A stretch of 64,000 bases of DNA from Aequorivita todarodis (lineage in GTDB: Bacteria > Bacteroidota > Bacteroidia > Flavobacteriales > Flavobacteriaceae). The number at the start of each line of letters is the position of its first letter. The stretch's first letter is position 1. The stretch covers positions 1,140 to 65,139 of the forward strand of contig NZ_JAQQTG010000009.1 of the NCBI RefSeq assembly GCF_028561335.1. Direction: 5' to 3'. A program made the position numbers and the translations under genes. The notes under the pieces are model-generated. The model saw only the letters and a list, made by a program, of their open reading frames with translations, did no database searches and was not told the origin of the DNA. This document shows positions 9,324 through 18,886 of the stretch, piece after piece.

Positions 9324-10565
9324 CTACTGCTTTTTATTGATTTCGGCTTTTGTTTCCAGCAATTCGTTGATTTGCCATTGGCGTGCCTGATGTTGGTTTG
9401 CCAAGTGCATCGCTTTGTCAATGGCTTCATTTGCTTCAGCTGCGTTGTTTTTTGCTAATTTAACTTTGGCCAAAACGTGGTACGTGTCAAAATTGTTCGG
9501 GTTTACCGCCAATGCCTCGTTTAAAAGCTGTTCGGCCTCCTCATATTTTTTCCCTTCCATAAGGTCGCCGGCTTGGGCATTATTGAACAGTACATAAGCA
9601 TCCGGGCTTATAATCTTAAAAGCATCGGCAACCTTTTTTCGCTCTTTATCGTTTTTTCTTAAAATATAATTTGTGTAGCCTATTACCGAAGGAGCACTGT
9701 TAAAAATATTGCCATACTGCTTTTGCACTTCGGCATAATGGGTTTTTAATTCTTCGGCATCGGAAAAATACAGCTTGTCCAAATACCAGTTTTTAAAAAT
9801 TTCGCCCAAGGCCCATTTATAGGTTGGAAGCCCCACCGAGTTGTGGGTTTCATCGGGAAACTCTTTAAACGTCACGTTTTTGTCCATAATGCTTTTGGGC
9901 ACTTTTTTCAGGAATTCGACCACGCCCATTCCTTTTTCATTGGCAAGCGAAATATACACGCTCGCGGGGGTGCTTCCGGTTTTGCCCCAAGTGTTTTTTA
10001 GCACATCCTCCATTGCATTGTCTGCCCACCACAGCGCGGGGCTGATGGCGATGTAATCATTAAAAAGGTTGGGATGGTTGATGGCGGTATTGATGACAAA
10101 TATTCCGCCAACGGAATGGCCGCCCAAGATTTTATAATCTGCCGTTTTGTAGTTTTTATTTACGTAGGGAATCAATTCCTTTTCAAAAAAACCTGCCATT
10201 TCCTCCGCATTGCCGCTATCTTCCACGCCTTCAATACTGGGCTTGCAGTTTCTGCGGTATTCCTTGGTTCCCTTTCCCGAAAGGGCCACCAAAATCATTT
10301 CGGGAATAAGTTCACTTATCGCACCCTGCAGTTCCAAAAAGCCAGCTACGTACTGAAAGTTATAATCGCCGTCCAAAATATATAGCACGGGATACTTTTG
10401 GTTTATGGAGGTATTATATGAAGGGGGAAGATATACCGAGAATTCCCTGTCCTGTTGCAGTATTTCAGAATAAACCTTGTCCCGTTTTCCGATGGAAATA
10501 TCCTGGGCAAAAACAATTGCCGAACAAAACATTACCAGAAGCAATAGCAATTTTTGATTTTTCAT
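9324..10565 (-). CDS. Secreted esterase (esterase D/Fes-like alpha/beta hydrolase) with C-terminal TPR
   Basis: The 413-residue protein has a cleavable signal peptide (ending VFAQ). An alpha/beta-hydrolase domain of the putative-esterase family (PF00756) follows at about 25-275: 'YPVLYILDGDYNF', nucleophile elbow 'GHSVGG' with Ser near residue 152, and a likely His in 'ETHNSVGLPTY'. The last 100 residues hold TPR-like helices ('AYVLFNNAQAGDLMEGKKYE', 'NFDTYHVLAKVKLAKNN'). Relatives include enterobactin esterase (Fes/IroE) and esterase D, but TPR-tailed flavobacterial versions are mostly uncharacterised. A periplasmic or surface ester hydrolase is likely; a siderophore substrate is only a guess. 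Confidence 0.85.
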   Translation of the reverse strand: MKNQKLLLLLVMFCSAIVFAQDISIGKRDKVYSEILQQDREFSVYLPPSYNTSINQKYPVLYILDGDYNFQYVAGFLELQGAISELIPEMILVALSGKGTKEYRRNCKPSIEGVEDSGNAEEMAGFFEKELIPYVNKNYKTADYKILGGHSVGGIFVINTAINHPNLFNDYIAISPALWWADNAMEDVLKNTWGKTGSTPASVYISLANEKGMGVVEFLKKVPKSIMDKNVTFKEFPDETHNSVGLPTYKWALGEIFKNWYLDKLYFSDAEELKTHYAEVQKQYGNIFNSAPSVIGYTNYILRKNDKERKKVADAFKIISPDAYVLFNNAQAGDLMEGKKYEEAEQLLNEALAVNPNNFDTYHVLAKVKLAKNNAAEANEAIDKAMHLANQHQARQWQINELLETKAEINKKQ

Positions 10566-10627
10566 GGTTCCCTGAACTAGTGGCTGCTACGAATATAATT
10601 CATTTTTATGAATCTATTCCTGTAAGG

Positions 10628-12106
10628 TTATGCGGCTGAAAATTCCAGAATGTTCAAAGCCTTGTACACTTTTTTTATTCCCTTTTTATTTTCCGAAAGT
10701 ACTATTAGCACGTCATCGGCATTAATTACAGTGCTTCCATTGGGGGTAATGTATTTTTCATCTCTTTTTATCATTGCGATAATGGCGGTTTTGGGGAATT
10801 CAATCTCCACAATTTTTTTGCCCACAACTTTGTTTCCGCTTGCAATGCCAATCTCCCGCATTTCGGTTTTGGGATGTTCCTCCAAAAACTTTTCTGAAGG
10901 TGTCCTGATTTTCTCGGCAGCGGGAATACTTACTTTTAGCCATTTTGCAACTATGGAAAGCGTAGTTCCCTGAATTAAAATGGAGGTAAGGGAAATGAAA
11001 AACACGATGTTGAATATCATATTCGCCTTATCAATTCCGGCCAATAACGGATAGGTTGCAAATACGATGGGCACAGCACCCCGCAAGCCCACCCACGAAA
11101 TGTAAAACCGCCTGCGCAATTTCATTCTGAAGGGAATCAAGCTTATAAAAACCGCAGCAGGGCGCGCCACAAAAATCAAGAACAGCGATATTAGGAGCCC
11201 GATGCCAATTACAGGAACAATTTGCGAAGGAAACACCAAAAGTCCCAAGGTCAGGAAGAGTACAATCTGCATAAGCCACGCCAGACCGTCATACATTTTA
11301 AGGATGGTTTTTTTGTGAATCAGGTATTGGTTGCCCAAAAAGAGTGCGCAAATATAAATTGCCAAAAATCCATTGCCGCCCACAAAATCGGTTACTGAAA
11401 AGGTGATGAACATCAACGCAATTACGAGCACCGGGTATAGCCCTTCAAAATCTAAATTTATTTTATTGATAATAATCTTGCTGAGTTTGCCAAAGCCAAA
11501 ACCAGCTATGGTTCCAATAATCATTTGCTGAAAAAACAACGGAATCATCGAGGCCAGCCCTTTGTCCTGGTTGATTACCAACCCCAAAAAGGCAATGGTC
11601 AGCACATACGCCATGGGGTCGTTGCTACCACTTTCCATTTCCAGGGTAGGGCGTAAATTAGTGCGGAGCGCAAGATTTTTGGAACGCAAAATGGAAAACA
11701 CTGCGGCCGCATCGGTAGAAGAAACAATACTTCCCAAGAGCAAACTTTCATAAATGGTAAAATCGGTAACGTAATAAACAAAGGTCCCCAGGCCTACAGC
11801 CGTCAATAAAACCCCAAGGGTGGAAAGCGCGAAACCTTCTTTCATAATGGGCTTTACCGCTTTCCAGTCAGTATCAAGGCCGCCTGAAAAAAGGATAAAG
11901 TTCAATGAAATTATGCCTATCAATTGTGCGAGCTGCGGATCGTTAAAGCTGATGCCGCCTATGCCATCTTCACCTGCAAGCATTCCAATTCCCAAGAAAA
12001 GCACTAAAGTGGGAACACCGAATTTATAGGAGGTTTTGCCCGCAATAATACTTATTAAAAGTAGGATGGAACCAACAAGCAGAATGTTTTCAATGGTTAA
12101 ATTCAA
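10628..12106 (-). CDS. Potassium/proton antiporter, CPA1/NhaP2 type with TrkA-C domain
   Basis: The 492-residue membrane protein has about 12 hydrophobic segments in residues 1-395, starting with a TM helix and the Na/H-exchanger pattern 'FGVPTLVLFLGIGMLAGEDG'. The core motif 'GSIVSSTDAAAVFSILR' and 'LEMESGSNDPMAY' hold the acidic and Asn residues of the ion site. A soluble RCK_C/TrkA-C regulatory domain follows at about 410-490 ('GNKVVGKKIVEIEFPKTAII', 'DVLIVLSE'). This architecture is that of the cell-volume and K+ efflux antiporters NhaP2/CvrA. It probably exports K+ (or Na+) in exchange for protons at the inner membrane. Confidence 0.92.
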   Translation of the reverse strand: MNLTIENILLVGSILLLISIIAGKTSYKFGVPTLVLFLGIGMLAGEDGIGGISFNDPQLAQLIGIISLNFILFSGGLDTDWKAVKPIMKEGFALSTLGVLLTAVGLGTFVYYVTDFTIYESLLLGSIVSSTDAAAVFSILRSKNLALRTNLRPTLEMESGSNDPMAYVLTIAFLGLVINQDKGLASMIPLFFQQMIIGTIAGFGFGKLSKIIINKINLDFEGLYPVLVIALMFITFSVTDFVGGNGFLAIYICALFLGNQYLIHKKTILKMYDGLAWLMQIVLFLTLGLLVFPSQIVPVIGIGLLISLFLIFVARPAAVFISLIPFRMKLRRRFYISWVGLRGAVPIVFATYPLLAGIDKANMIFNIVFFISLTSILIQGTTLSIVAKWLKVSIPAAEKIRTPSEKFLEEHPKTEMREIGIASGNKVVGKKIVEIEFPKTAIIAMIKRDEKYITPNGSTVINADDVLIVLSENKKGIKKVYKALNILEFSAA

Positions 12107-12306
12107 TAGCTTTTCGGTTTAAATTCGCATACTCGCAAAATACGAATTTTAGTTTTTAAAAATAACCGCAATTTGCTTTTTAAATTCAAAGGAAACATTT
12201 CCAAAAAATACGAGTGCCCGATTCACAAATAAGCCTAAATTTTGCAAGCAATGGCAACTTACAAAATTGAACTGCCAACGGGCATTGAAATAAAAGGAGT
12301 GCCGTC

Positions 12307-15027
12307 TTATTCGAGGAAAACCTTTTTGGTCATTATTTCACCCTGAATGTCCACCTTAACAATAAGCATTCCCGCGGAAAAGTAATCAGTGGGCATTTCA
12401 ACTTCGTTTGCCCCTTTTTTGAGGTCGAATTCCTTGTTTGCGATCATTTTTCCTTGTATGTCAAAAATCGCTACTGAAGCGCGCCGGTCTTCGGGCAACT
12501 GAAGGCCCACTTTTATAGGGTTTCCATACTTGCTCGGATTGGGATAAACCGATAGAGCATATTTTTTCGACGCTTCACTTAATTTTCCCACTGACGAATT
12601 TGTTTGATTGGAAGCGTTTCTTCCAGAATTTTGGGTCAATGTTCCATAGGCTTCAAATTCAATGATATGCACCCCTATATTCGCTGAATTGTAATTCATA
12701 TTTACCCGTAAATAACGCGCTGAGGGGTTGTTGAGGTTAAAGGAGTTTCCTTGGTTAGTTGCGGGTGTTGTGTTTGCATTGAAATCGACCAAAGTTGTCC
12801 AAGTTGTCCCGTCCAGCGACCCTTGAATATCGTATTGATAATACCTGCTACCGTCATAATAGTTAAAAACAACCAATTGGCTAAGATCGTATTCAGCCCC
12901 CAAATCCACGCTCCACCATTGTGGGAAAGGACTGGCCCCCCACCAATTATCTATTGTATATATACCATCAACCGCCTTAGAGCTCGCTGTTTCGGAACCA
13001 CTGGAGGAAGAGGTTGGTTTGTTTAAAGCCAGATTTCCACTAGGTGGTGCAAGGTCGTCACTTATAATATTTACAGTGGCACTAAAAGGCGTACCCACCG
13101 TATAACCGGCACCCGATGAAAGTGTTAGGATTACGGTTTCAACAGGCTCCACCTCTGTATCATCAACAGGAATTACCGTTATGGTGCCACTCTGCTGCCC
13201 ATTGGGGATGGTTACAGTTCCCGAAAGGGCCGTATAATCAGAACCCGAAGAAGCTGTACCTCCCACGGTATAATTTACCGTAAGCGGGCCGTTGTTGTTT
13301 ACTGCATCGAGACTTACCGTAAAAGTTCCATTGTCCAACGGATTCTCGGCAGCCGATGCATCTGTTGCAGTTATGGTTGCTTGGGGATTATTGGAACCGG
13401 ACAAAACCCCATAAGCCTCAAACTCGATGATATGCACGCCAAAATTCGCGGAATTGTAATTCATATTTACTCTTAAATAACGGGCTTTCGGGTTATTGAG
13501 GTTAAACGTATTTCCCTGGCTCGTAGCTGGGGTCGTATTTGCATTAAAATCAACCACGGTTGTCCAATTGTTTCCGTCTGTGGAAGCTTGAATGTCATAT
13601 TGATAGTAGCGATTATTGCCATAATAAGTTATGACTACCAATTTGCTGATGTCAAACTCATTCCCAAGATCCACCTGCCACCATTGGGGGTATGGAATTC
13701 CCTGCCAATAGTTGCTTTTGGAATAGTTACCATCAACGGCCTTATCCTTTGTAGAAAATCCGTTCGATGCTGTGGTAGGTTTTAAAAGCGCAATGTTTGT
13801 TCCAGGGGGAATAACGTCCTCACTACTAATGTTTACCGTTGCAGTTGCAGGAGAACCAACATTATAACCAGTGCCCGAAGCCAAGGTAAGGACAACGGTT
13901 TCGAGTGGTTCCACCTCCGTATCATCAATTGGGGTAACCGTAATGGTTTTGCTTTGCTGCCCAGTGGCTATGGTTACTGTTCCCGGGAGGGAAGTATAAT
14001 CAGCCCCGGGCGTTGCCGTGCCACTTATGGTATAATTTACTACAATTGGGCCGCCAGTATTTACTGCATTTAAACTTACAGTGAAGGTGCCCGTATCCAA
14101 GGGATTCTCCCCGGCATTGGCATCAGTGGCAACGACCGAAGCTATCGGATAGTTATTTGCGGGAACCGTTCTGAAATATTGCCTATACAACCATACATTG
14201 TGGTCATTGTCCCAAGTGCTGAAAAATGAATTATCCGAAATACCCGAAGCAGTAGCACCCCAGGTCCCGGCATTAACCATAAAATCATTATTGAAAACAT
14301 TTACCGGCCGAATGGCGGTATCATATTCGCTATACAAATTCAAGGTTACCCCTCCAATGCTATTGGCAACATCCTGCATTATGAGGGAAGAATGAACATG
14401 GTCTGAATGGTCATCGGGATTTATTGAAGCATCATGATCGGCCAAATTAAACTTTATGTTCCCGATGGATTCTGTTTGAACAATGGATTTCAGCGTATTT
14501 TCCAAATCTGCCAATGAAGAATAGGTAGCAGTGCCATCAATTGCCGAAATGGAAGGAATGGAACCATTGTATAATTTTTGTAAGCTCTGGTCGTTTGTGC
14601 CCGAATATCCGGTCCCTCTATAATTCCCATCAGGCAATCGCAGAAAATAGATTACTGCATTTCTATAGCTTAATTTTAAAATTTGATGCCCATTTACGTT
14701 TACCGTAGTTTGATTCATATTTGTGCCGGGCGCGCCTTGGTTGGTAAAAGTATTGGACATAAACCTAATTGCGCGTAAACTGCCCTCTTCTCGCGCCAAA
14801 TAATAGTTGTTTGTAATGCCATTCCCGGCATCTCCCGCAGTGGTATGTATAAAAACCACTTTTTCATTGGTGCCTTTTATACTGTTGTAGGCATTCGGAT
14901 TCATAAATAATTGCCAATCATCAGGATGGGCCGAAACATATACACTGGTAGTTTGTGCAGTCAAACTTGGGAAACCGACAAATGCAATCAGTCCAATTAT
15001 AAATACAAATTTGCTTATAGTTTTCAT
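12307..15027 (-). CDS. Secreted PIG-L/LmbE deacetylase with two Calx-beta and two discoidin modules, T9SS sorting domain
   Basis: The start is the ATG at 15027; a TTG two codons earlier is less likely. The 906-residue protein has a signal peptide (to about 26). A PIG-L N-acetylglucosaminyl deacetylase domain covers about 27-290, with the zinc motif 'AHPDD' and the distal 'HSDHVHSS'. Then come Calx-beta (about 292-407), F5/8 type C discoidin (about 409-539), a second Calx-beta (about 544-664), a second discoidin (about 666-794) and a type IX sorting domain (about 822-906, 'VYPNPSKYGNP'). The second halves of the two discoidin copies are almost identical ('YLRVNMNYNSAN', 'GVHIIEFEAYG'), so the pair is a recent duplication or is kept alike by conversion. 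The protein probably deacetylates a GlcNAc-type glycan outside the cell while the discoidins bind carbohydrate. Confidence 0.92.
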   Translation of the reverse strand: MKTISKFVFIIGLIAFVGFPSLTAQTTSVYVSAHPDDWQLFMNPNAYNSIKGTNEKVVFIHTTAGDAGNGITNNYYLAREEGSLRAIRFMSNTFTNQGAPGTNMNQTTVNVNGHQILKLSYRNAVIYFLRLPDGNYRGTGYSGTNDQSLQKLYNGSIPSISAIDGTATYSSLADLENTLKSIVQTESIGNIKFNLADHDASINPDDHSDHVHSSLIMQDVANSIGGVTLNLYSEYDTAIRPVNVFNNDFMVNAGTWGATASGISDNSFFSTWDNDHNVWLYRQYFRTVPANNYPIASVVATDANAGENPLDTGTFTVSLNAVNTGGPIVVNYTISGTATPGADYTSLPGTVTIATGQQSKTITVTPIDDTEVEPLETVVLTLASGTGYNVGSPATATVNISSEDVIPPGTNIALLKPTTASNGFSTKDKAVDGNYSKSNYWQGIPYPQWWQVDLGNEFDISKLVVITYYGNNRYYQYDIQASTDGNNWTTVVDFNANTTPATSQGNTFNLNNPKARYLRVNMNYNSANFGVHIIEFEAYGVLSGSNNPQATITATDASAAENPLDNGTFTVSLDAVNNNGPLTVNYTVGGTASSGSDYTALSGTVTIPNGQQSGTITVIPVDDTEVEPVETVILTLSSGAGYTVGTPFSATVNIISDDLAPPSGNLALNKPTSSSSGSETASSKAVDGIYTIDNWWGASPFPQWWSVDLGAEYDLSQLVVFNYYDGSRYYQYDIQGSLDGTTWTTLVDFNANTTPATNQGNSFNLNNPSARYLRVNMNYNSANIGVHIIEFEAYGTLTQNSGRNASNQTNSSVGKLSEASKKYALSVYPNPSKYGNPIKVGLQLPEDRRASVAIFDIQGKMIANKEFDLKKGANEVEMPTDYFSAGMLIVKVDIQGEIMTKKVFLE

Positions 15028-15104
15028 GGTCAATTATATTTCAAAATCTTTCCTATTGGTTAAAGGAAAGAAATATTTAATTCGTGTGTTGTTTTATACC
15101 CTAA

Positions 15105-15150
15105 TAAAAAAGCCCCACCCAACTTTTTTGTTAAAAAAGTCAGAATGGGG
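15105..15150 (-). terminator. Rho-independent terminator after the DUF4251 gene
   Basis: The hairpin combines an 8-bp AT stem (ACTTTTTT/AAAAAAGT, 3-nt loop) with an outer CCCCA/TGGGG stem. On the minus strand it is followed by CTTTTTTATT, as expected for a terminator of the gene ending at 15275. Confidence 0.7.
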
Positions 15151-15274
15151 GATAGGCGGTAAAGGTAATAAAAATTATCTTACCCTATTGTGTGTGGCTT
15201 TTTATAAATATCAAATCCTCGACGCATTTAAAGGACTGGTAATAACCGTTATACGTTTTTTTAATGAGAAATGT

Positions 15275-15781
15275 TCAATCTTTTCTATAGGGCAAAATTT
15301 CCCCTTGGAAATTAATAGTACCACGAGCATTACTGCTGATGGAAAGCGAAGCATATCCCGAATCACTCACGGACAACGTTATTCCATAGGTATTCCCGTT
15401 CTCGTTTACAATTGTGTTTACTTGGTATTCCTTATTCTTCGCAATCGTAAAATTTTCAGGCTTTCCTTGAAAACGCATCCCCTTGTCTGGCCCCGAAGCC
15501 ATTCCGCTATAGGCTCTTCCGTAAAAGGGAAGGTTACTTACAATCTTCTCTGGCGAAAAGGTTACGGAATAACCACTTCCCACTAAATTTTTAGGCGTTC
15601 CACCCGTGGGAAATGCAGTGTTGGCAATAAATTCAAAGGACTTGGAATTCAACAATCGTTCAATGTTGCTGCTATTTTCAGTTACTTGGTTTGCGTTCAC
15701 TTTTAAATCCTTCTCTTGTGCCGAAGCATTTCCAAGTGTAAAACAAAATAATGCAATGACTAAAAGACTTTGTATTTTCAT
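15275..15781 (-). CDS. DUF4251 family exported protein
   Basis: The ATG at 15781 gives 168 residues and a clean signal peptide (MKIQSLLVIALF to NASAQ); the longer frame upstream adds 28 residues with no family likeness and is not preferred. The mature part matches DUF4251: 'SKSFEFIANTAFPTGG', 'YSVTFSPEKIVSNLPFYGRA', 'RFQGKPENFTI' and the final 'INFQGEILP'. The domain is common in Bacteroidota, is periplasmic or outer-membrane associated, and has no known function. It stands alone, with its own terminator downstream. Confidence 0.85.
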   Translation of the reverse strand: MKIQSLLVIALFCFTLGNASAQEKDLKVNANQVTENSSNIERLLNSKSFEFIANTAFPTGGTPKNLVGSGYSVTFSPEKIVSNLPFYGRAYSGMASGPDKGMRFQGKPENFTIAKNKEYQVNTIVNENGNTYGITLSVSDSGYASLSISSNARGTINFQGEILPYRKD

Positions 15782-16018
15782 CGGTATAAAATATTTGAGA
15801 AATAGAAAGATGGAATGCCCTAACATATATTCATCTGGTTTACAATTTGTTAACGGACGTTTCATAATTCATTATTTTTTTTGAAAGAAATTAAATCAAG
15901 GTCCGTGCCGAAAAACGAATGTTTCCGTTAACTATCGACCACAAAAAACGCAAAGGAATATTCATCGAATTGCGCACCTTAAAAGCGGGCCAACTGAACA
16001 CTGAACACTGAAAAAAAA

Positions 16019-16771
16019 TTACGGTTTCCAGTCCTGCAATTCTTTCAAATAAAGGTAAGATTCCACAAAATCAACCTGCTCCTGCCCTGCCATTTTTTTC
16101 AATAGATTCAATGCGGAAACATAGCTGATTAGATTTCCGTTGGACGAGAGAAACTTGCCGTCCTCCACATATCTAACTACGCTATCATCTTGAACTTTTA
16201 GGTTTGGATAGTCTTTTTGAAGCTGCTCTCCCCCGCCAATGTAGGTCACAATTTTTTTCCCATCGGCAATTCCGCTCGCGCCGATGAGTTGTGCACCGGC
16301 ACAATTGCTCACGGTATATTTTGTGTTTTCGTTCTGCTGCTTTATAAAGTCCACAATTTTCTTATTATGGACCTGGGCGTACATATCATAGGCACTGGGC
16401 ACAAAAAGCACGTCTAATTTTGGGCAATTTTCAAAGGTATAATCGGGAACTATTTTTAAACCTTCCTCGCTTACAATTGGATCAGAGGTTTCTGCAATAG
16501 TTATTACATTGAACAGCTGTTTTCCACTTTCTGTCGGTTTTGTAAAAACGTCGGTAGTGGCGGTAACTTCGGTGGTCAAAACGCCATTGTACATTAACAG
16601 ACCAATAATTGGCAAGCTGTCGTTCAGGGGTTTTAGGGCTTCCCGCTCCATTGCCGCAACCACTTCTGGGTCTGCCGGGCTCGATTCTGGACCGGTAGAT
16701 TTATCGGTGTTTGAAATGCAGCCCACAAGAATAAGGGAAAGGACGATAAACGGGATGCTTAATTTTTTCAT
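16019..16771 (-). CDS. DJ-1/PfpI family lipoprotein
   Basis: The 250-residue product has lipobox LVGC (Cys about 18) followed by a DJ-1/PfpI (class I glutamine amidotransferase-like) domain. 'IIGLLMYNGVLTTEV' forms the first strand and an acidic residue. 'DVLFVPSAYDM' and the nucleophile elbow 'VSNCAGAQLIGASGI' place the reactive Cys near residue 158. Later 'KKIVTYIGGGEQLQKDYPNL' and 'YVEDGKFLSSNG' match the family ('VVRDGNLITSRG' type). Most DJ-1 relatives are cytosolic; an exported lipid-anchored form is less usual but is found in Bacteroidota. Reaction unknown; protease, glyoxalase or chaperone roles are all possible. Confidence 0.85.
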   Translation of the reverse strand: MKKLSIPFIVLSLILVGCISNTDKSTGPESSPADPEVVAAMEREALKPLNDSLPIIGLLMYNGVLTTEVTATTDVFTKPTESGKQLFNVITIAETSDPIVSEEGLKIVPDYTFENCPKLDVLFVPSAYDMYAQVHNKKIVDFIKQQNENTKYTVSNCAGAQLIGASGIADGKKIVTYIGGGEQLQKDYPNLKVQDDSVVRYVEDGKFLSSNGNLISYVSALNLLKKMAGQEQVDFVESYLYLKELQDWKP

Positions 16772-16881
16772 GAGAATTATATTTTGAGGATTTAAAATTA
16801 CAGTTTACACGGCAGATCCATTCATAAACAAGCGTTAAAAACACCTAAACGCCCAAACCTCAAAACTAATCGACTCATCGA

Positions 16882-18519
16882 CTATGCCTTCAAATCAATC
16901 TCCTTCAAATTTTCAATTCTATTGCGCTGAAGGAAATCGTCTATGGTTTCAAAATGTTCAATAACCCGTTTGTCCTTAAATTCGAAAACTTTTTCTGAAA
17001 GGCCCTGAAGGAAATCGCGGTCGTGCGAAACCAGAATCAAAGTGCCATCAAACTGAAGCAGGGCTTCTTTCAGCACATCTTTCGATTTTAAATCCAAGTG
17101 GTTCGTAGGCTCATCGAGAATCAAGACGTTTACGGGTTCCAGCAATAGTTTTACCATCGCCAAACGGGTCCGTTCCCCTCCCGAAAGTAAACCGACTTTT
17201 TTGTCAATATCGTCTCCGCTGAACATAAACCGGCCAAGAATATTTTTTATTTGGGTGCGGATTTCGCCCTTGGCAACCTCATCTACGGTCTGGAAAACGG
17301 TGAGTTCCTTATCCAAAAGCGCGGCTTGGTTTTGGGCGAAATAGCCAACCTTGGCATTGTGGCCCAAAGTACATTTTCCCTCAAAATCAATCTCGCCCAT
17401 AATGGCTTTTATCATCGTGGATTTTCCTTCGCCGTTTCTCCCTACAAAACTCACTTTTTCGCCTCGTGAAATACTCATATTGGCATCCTTAAAAACCACA
17501 TGGTCACCGTATTTCTTTGTAAGCCCTTCCGCAACAACCGGATAATCGCCACTGCGCTGTGCGGGCGGAAAACGGAGTGCCAAGGCTGAAGTGTCGATCT
17601 CATCAATTTCAATAATTTGAAGTTTCTCCAGCATCTTTTCCCGCGAATTCACTTGATTGGTCTTGGAATACGTTCCCTTAAAACGCTCTATAAATTGCTG
17701 TGTTTCCGCTATGAATTTCTGTTGTTCTTCGTACGCTTTTATTTGATGCGATCTTCTATCGGCGCGCAATTGCAAATAGTGGCTATAATTGGCTTTGTAA
17801 TCGTAAATACGGCCCATGGTAACTTCAATGGTCCGGTTGGTGATATTGTCAATAAAAGCCCTGTCGTGCGAAATCACGATCACGGCCTTTGCTTTATTCA
17901 ACAGGAAATCTTCCAGCCAAATCACCGATTCAATATCCACGTGGTTTGTGGGCTCATCCAGCAAGATCAAATCCGGTTTTTGAAGCAGCAGTTTTGCCAA
18001 TTCAATCCGCATGCGCCATCCCCCGCTGAATTCACTGGTTTGGCGGTGCAGGTCGCTGCGTTTGAAACCAAGGCCTCGCAGGGCTTTCTCTACTTCGGCC
18101 TCGTAGTTTATTTCTTCCAAGGCGTAATATTTCTCTCCGAGCTCCGCTACTTTGGAAATGACGTTCATATAGGCATCGCTTTCATAATCGGTGCGGGTTT
18201 CCAGTTCTTTGTTCAACCGGTCCATTTCGTCACGCATTTCAAAAATCTGCTTAAAAGCCTTGGAGGCTTCCTCAAAAACGGTGCAACTATCATCTGTCAA
18301 CAAATGCTGCGGCAGGTATGCAATCACGGCATCTTTTGGCGCTCGCACGTTGCCGCGGGTGGGAGTCTGCTCGCCGGCTATTATCTTCATCATCGTACTT
18401 TTTCCCGCGCCGTTTTTCCCCATTAGGGCTATTTTATCGTTTTCGTTCACAACAAAGGAAACATCGCTGAAAAGGGTATCGCCACTAAACTCAACTGCCA
18501 AACCGTCTATTGAAATCAT
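16882..18519 (-). CDS. ABC-F family ATPase (Uup/EttA-like translation factor)
   Basis: The 545-residue cytosolic protein has two nucleotide-binding domains and no membrane segment. The first has Walker A 'GKNGAGKST' (about 36-44), signature 'FSGGWRMR' and Walker B with 'DEPTNHVD'. A linker rich in charged residues (about 240-310) precedes the second domain with 'GRNGEGKST', 'LSGGERTR' and 'DEPTNHLD'. The EQ-type catalytic positions and the DEPTNH motif mark the ABC-F class, whose members bind the ribosome and regulate or rescue translation rather than transport. Which subfamily it belongs to cannot be settled; antibiotic resistance is not implied. It is a single-gene unit with a 367-bp leader region. 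Confidence 0.93.
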   Translation of the reverse strand: MISIDGLAVEFSGDTLFSDVSFVVNENDKIALMGKNGAGKSTMMKIIAGEQTPTRGNVRAPKDAVIAYLPQHLLTDDSCTVFEEASKAFKQIFEMRDEMDRLNKELETRTDYESDAYMNVISKVAELGEKYYALEEINYEAEVEKALRGLGFKRSDLHRQTSEFSGGWRMRIELAKLLLQKPDLILLDEPTNHVDIESVIWLEDFLLNKAKAVIVISHDRAFIDNITNRTIEVTMGRIYDYKANYSHYLQLRADRRSHQIKAYEEQQKFIAETQQFIERFKGTYSKTNQVNSREKMLEKLQIIEIDEIDTSALALRFPPAQRSGDYPVVAEGLTKKYGDHVVFKDANMSISRGEKVSFVGRNGEGKSTMIKAIMGEIDFEGKCTLGHNAKVGYFAQNQAALLDKELTVFQTVDEVAKGEIRTQIKNILGRFMFSGDDIDKKVGLLSGGERTRLAMVKLLLEPVNVLILDEPTNHLDLKSKDVLKEALLQFDGTLILVSHDRDFLQGLSEKVFEFKDKRVIEHFETIDDFLQRNRIENLKEIDLKA

Positions 18520-18886
18520 GCTTTAATGTGTTATTATAAATGAATTAGGACCTTAGGACATAAGAGGTAAGACAACTGTTTCGAAACAATCAGCCCGCTT
18601 TTTCTGTCTTACGTTTTAAATCTTTTCGTCTTAGGTCTTTTTTTAAGGCTGCAAAACTATTAAAAAGAAGTGGATTAAAAATTAATTGAAAGGAAGTTGT
18701 TCGATGAATTTTGAAGGAATAAAACTTCAATTTTTTACGGGTTTGGTAGCTATCTTCGCACAGGTTTTACGGCTTTAAATTCAGATTCATTTTGTAAATT
18801 CACACTTCGAAATACTCCCTGAATTAAATTCGCCCTTAAATTCCTACGCAAAACCTATGTGATCCTTAATTTAAAATCACATTAGT
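18520..18886. other. Non-coding spacer between divergent ABC-F and STAS-like genes
   Basis: No credible gene is seen in these 367 bp. TTAGGAC is iterated (18545-18559), with a related inverted word near 18627-18640. GTAAGACA (18567-18574) and TGTCTTAC (18605-18612) form an 8-bp inverted repeat around an inner GTTTCGAAAC palindrome. ATGTGAT (18857-18863) and ATCACAT (18876-18882) form a second inverted repeat 4 nt before the STAS start codon. Promoters for both genes must lie here. Confidence 0.6.

Noticed and set aside
12251-12346. 31-codon open frame before the PIG-L gene end
   Set aside because: It overlaps the end of the PIG-L gene and has no independent support.
17617-18426. 269-codon open frame opposite the ABC-F gene
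   Set aside because: It is antisense to a well-supported gene and its translation has no family likeness.
18857-18882. CRP-like TGTGA/TCACA site
   Set aside because: The spacer is 12 nt rather than 6 between the full half-sites and the position is adjacent to the start codon, so a CRP site is not supported.
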